Below are positions 14,657 through 15,516 of a stretch of DNA of 15,516 bases, piece after piece. Origin of the DNA: GCA-2693325 sp964011675 (lineage in GTDB: Bacteria; Latescibacterota; UBA2968; UBA8231). Each line of letters begins with the position of its first letter. The stretch's first letter is position 1. Below the pieces are notes generated by a model that was given only the letters and a program-made list of their open reading frames with translations, was not told where the DNA came from and did no database searches. The position numbers and the translations under genes are program-made. Location: NCBI GenBank assembly GCA_964011675.1, contig CAXGPR010000077.1, positions 1 to 15,516 on the forward strand, written 5' to 3'.

Positions 14657-15516
14657 ATGAAAATAACAGACGTAAAACTCAAGATACTTGAAGATCCGCA
14701 GCATAGGGCAGCGAGCGGACATGAGATTGCTCAGGTAGCGGGTCTGCGCCGCATTCAGTATACCCATCGAGGTCGTTCAGGTGCTACGGCAGAGAGCAAT
14801 ATTCGGCAGCACTTTGTGGAAGTGCATACGGATGAGGGCCTGATGGGGCGCTGCACTACTACGATGAACGCACATCAGGTTGACATTGTGCGCTACCACG
14901 CCGTGGGACGTTCTCCGTGGGAGAGGGAGGCACTTTTCCAGCAGTTTTACAAGGGCACGCGCTGGGTATACCAGCCACCGGGCTGGTTTGGCGATTTTGA
15001 CAACTGCCTATGGGAGATTCTCGGCAAGGCCGCTAGGTTGCCGGTCTACGCTCTAGTGGGGCGCGTCCGAGCGCGCCTGCCGGTATATCTGACGGGGGGT
15101 GATATGGACATCGAGGGCTATCTGCGTCAGATAGAAGGCGGTAGAGAAGTAGGTATTCAGGCCTATAAATTTCACTCTTACAAAGGAGGAAAGGCGGATA
15201 TTCCCATCTACCGTATTGTTCGAAGTGAGGTGGGCCCCGACTATGCGCTACTTACAGATCCCGTGTGTTCGTACGATTTGCGTGAGGCGATTGAGGTGGG
15301 CCACGTACTAGAAGAGTTGGACTTTGTTTGGTTGGAAGAGCCGATGCACGAGCAAAAGATGGATCAATATCAGGAACTCTGTCGCGAGCTGACTATTCCC
15401 GTGGTGGGGACAGAGATGTTGATGCATGATATGGGCTTAACATCGCAGTGGCTGATTCAAGGGGCCACAGATCGCCTGCGCGGTAATGCGCGCCACGGAA
15501 CGACGCAGGTGCTCAA
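14657..15516 (+). CDS. Enolase-superfamily enzyme, 3' end cut by window edge
   Basis: Direct translation from ATG 14657 gives 286 residues with no stop before the edge; GAGAGG lies six bases before the ATG. The barrel metal ligands are Asp201 (LLTDP), Glu227 (WLEEPM) and Glu253 (GTEML), spaced 26 and 26 as in the other family members. The base strand reads YKFHSY, so Lys171 pairs with His173 rather than a second lysine. TDPVCSYDL and LDFVWLEEPM are characteristic of a broad MR-like group whose members usually carry DPVGAYD and YWYEEP. The visible end, DRLRGNARHGTTQVL, corresponds to the seventh-strand region where the catalytic Asp/His dyad is normally found. Roughly 90-110 C-terminal residues lie outside. 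Reaction likely a racemisation or dehydration of a hydroxy acid. Confidence 0.88.
   Translation, partial: MKITDVKLKILEDPQHRAASGHEIAQVAGLRRIQYTHRGRSGATAESNIRQHFVEVHTDEGLMGRCTTTMNAHQVDIVRYHAVGRSPWEREALFQQFYKGTRWVYQPPGWFGDFDNCLWEILGKAARLPVYALVGRVRARLPVYLTGGDMDIEGYLRQIEGGREVGIQAYKFHSYKGGKADIPIYRIVRSEVGPDYALLTDPVCSYDLREAIEVGHVLEELDFVWLEEPMHEQKMDQYQELCRELTIPVVGTEMLMHDMGLTSQWLIQGATDRLRGNARHGTTQVL

Noticed and set aside
14486..14767. Minus-strand frame spanning the divergent spacer
   Set aside because: It overlaps the starts of two well-supported genes and its product resembles nothing.
1..15516. CRISPR arrays, tRNA genes, transposases, prophage genes
   Set aside because: No regular direct repeats, cloverleaf-like sequence or recombinase motifs were seen on reading the spacers and genes.

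Overview
The window looks like a free-living or sponge-associated marine bacterium of mid GC content with a large repertoire for small organic acids and sugars. Phytanoyl-CoA-dioxygenase-like, mandelate-racemase-like, GH4 and PHP proteins, together with two copies of an unnamed conserved family, recall Poribacteria, Latescibacteria or Planctomycetes-like genomes. That placement is an inference from gene content only. No rRNA, tRNA, CRISPR array, phage gene or insertion sequence was seen.

Layout. Bases 1-3311 (minus strand) read as one transcription unit: a paralogue of an unknown family (2079-3311), a second paralogue (821-1996), then a DMT/EamA permease that starts on a TTG codon three bases after the preceding stop and runs off the left edge. 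Next come an exported TPR-like protein (3416-4261) and a stand-alone DUF1349/concanavalin-like protein (4439-5011), both minus. A 257-base divergent spacer holds folded sequence with an intrinsic terminator, followed on the plus strand by an Nramp-fold transporter (5269-6606) that lacks the canonical metal-binding motifs. A hairpin separates it from a tightly packed four-gene minus-strand operon, in transcription order FAD oxidoreductase (9674-10867), mannonate-dehydratase-like enolase-superfamily enzyme (8405-9658), PhyH dioxygenase (7574-8386) and PHP hydrolase (6657-7535).

Bases 11003-11465 (plus) are a decayed glycerol kinase gene in three frames with most of the middle missing. Convergent to it is a GH4 glycosidase close to MelA, with an added basic C-terminal tail (11483-13045). 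The following 338-base gap contains what looks like the last 50 codons of a carbonic anhydrase gene. A classical mandelate-racemase-type dehydratase (13384-14514, minus) is divergent from a third enolase-superfamily enzyme (14657 to the right edge, plus).

How the genes fit together: the three enolase-superfamily enzymes carry three different catalytic signatures and probably act on different hydroxy acids or acid sugars. With the GH4 enzyme and transporters they suggest an accessory catabolic region for uronate-like or hydroxylated carboxylates. Two broken genes show that it is being remodelled. Substrates cannot be read from the sequence. The two terminal genes (EamA permease and third enolase-superfamily enzyme) run through the window edges and were read by direct translation.
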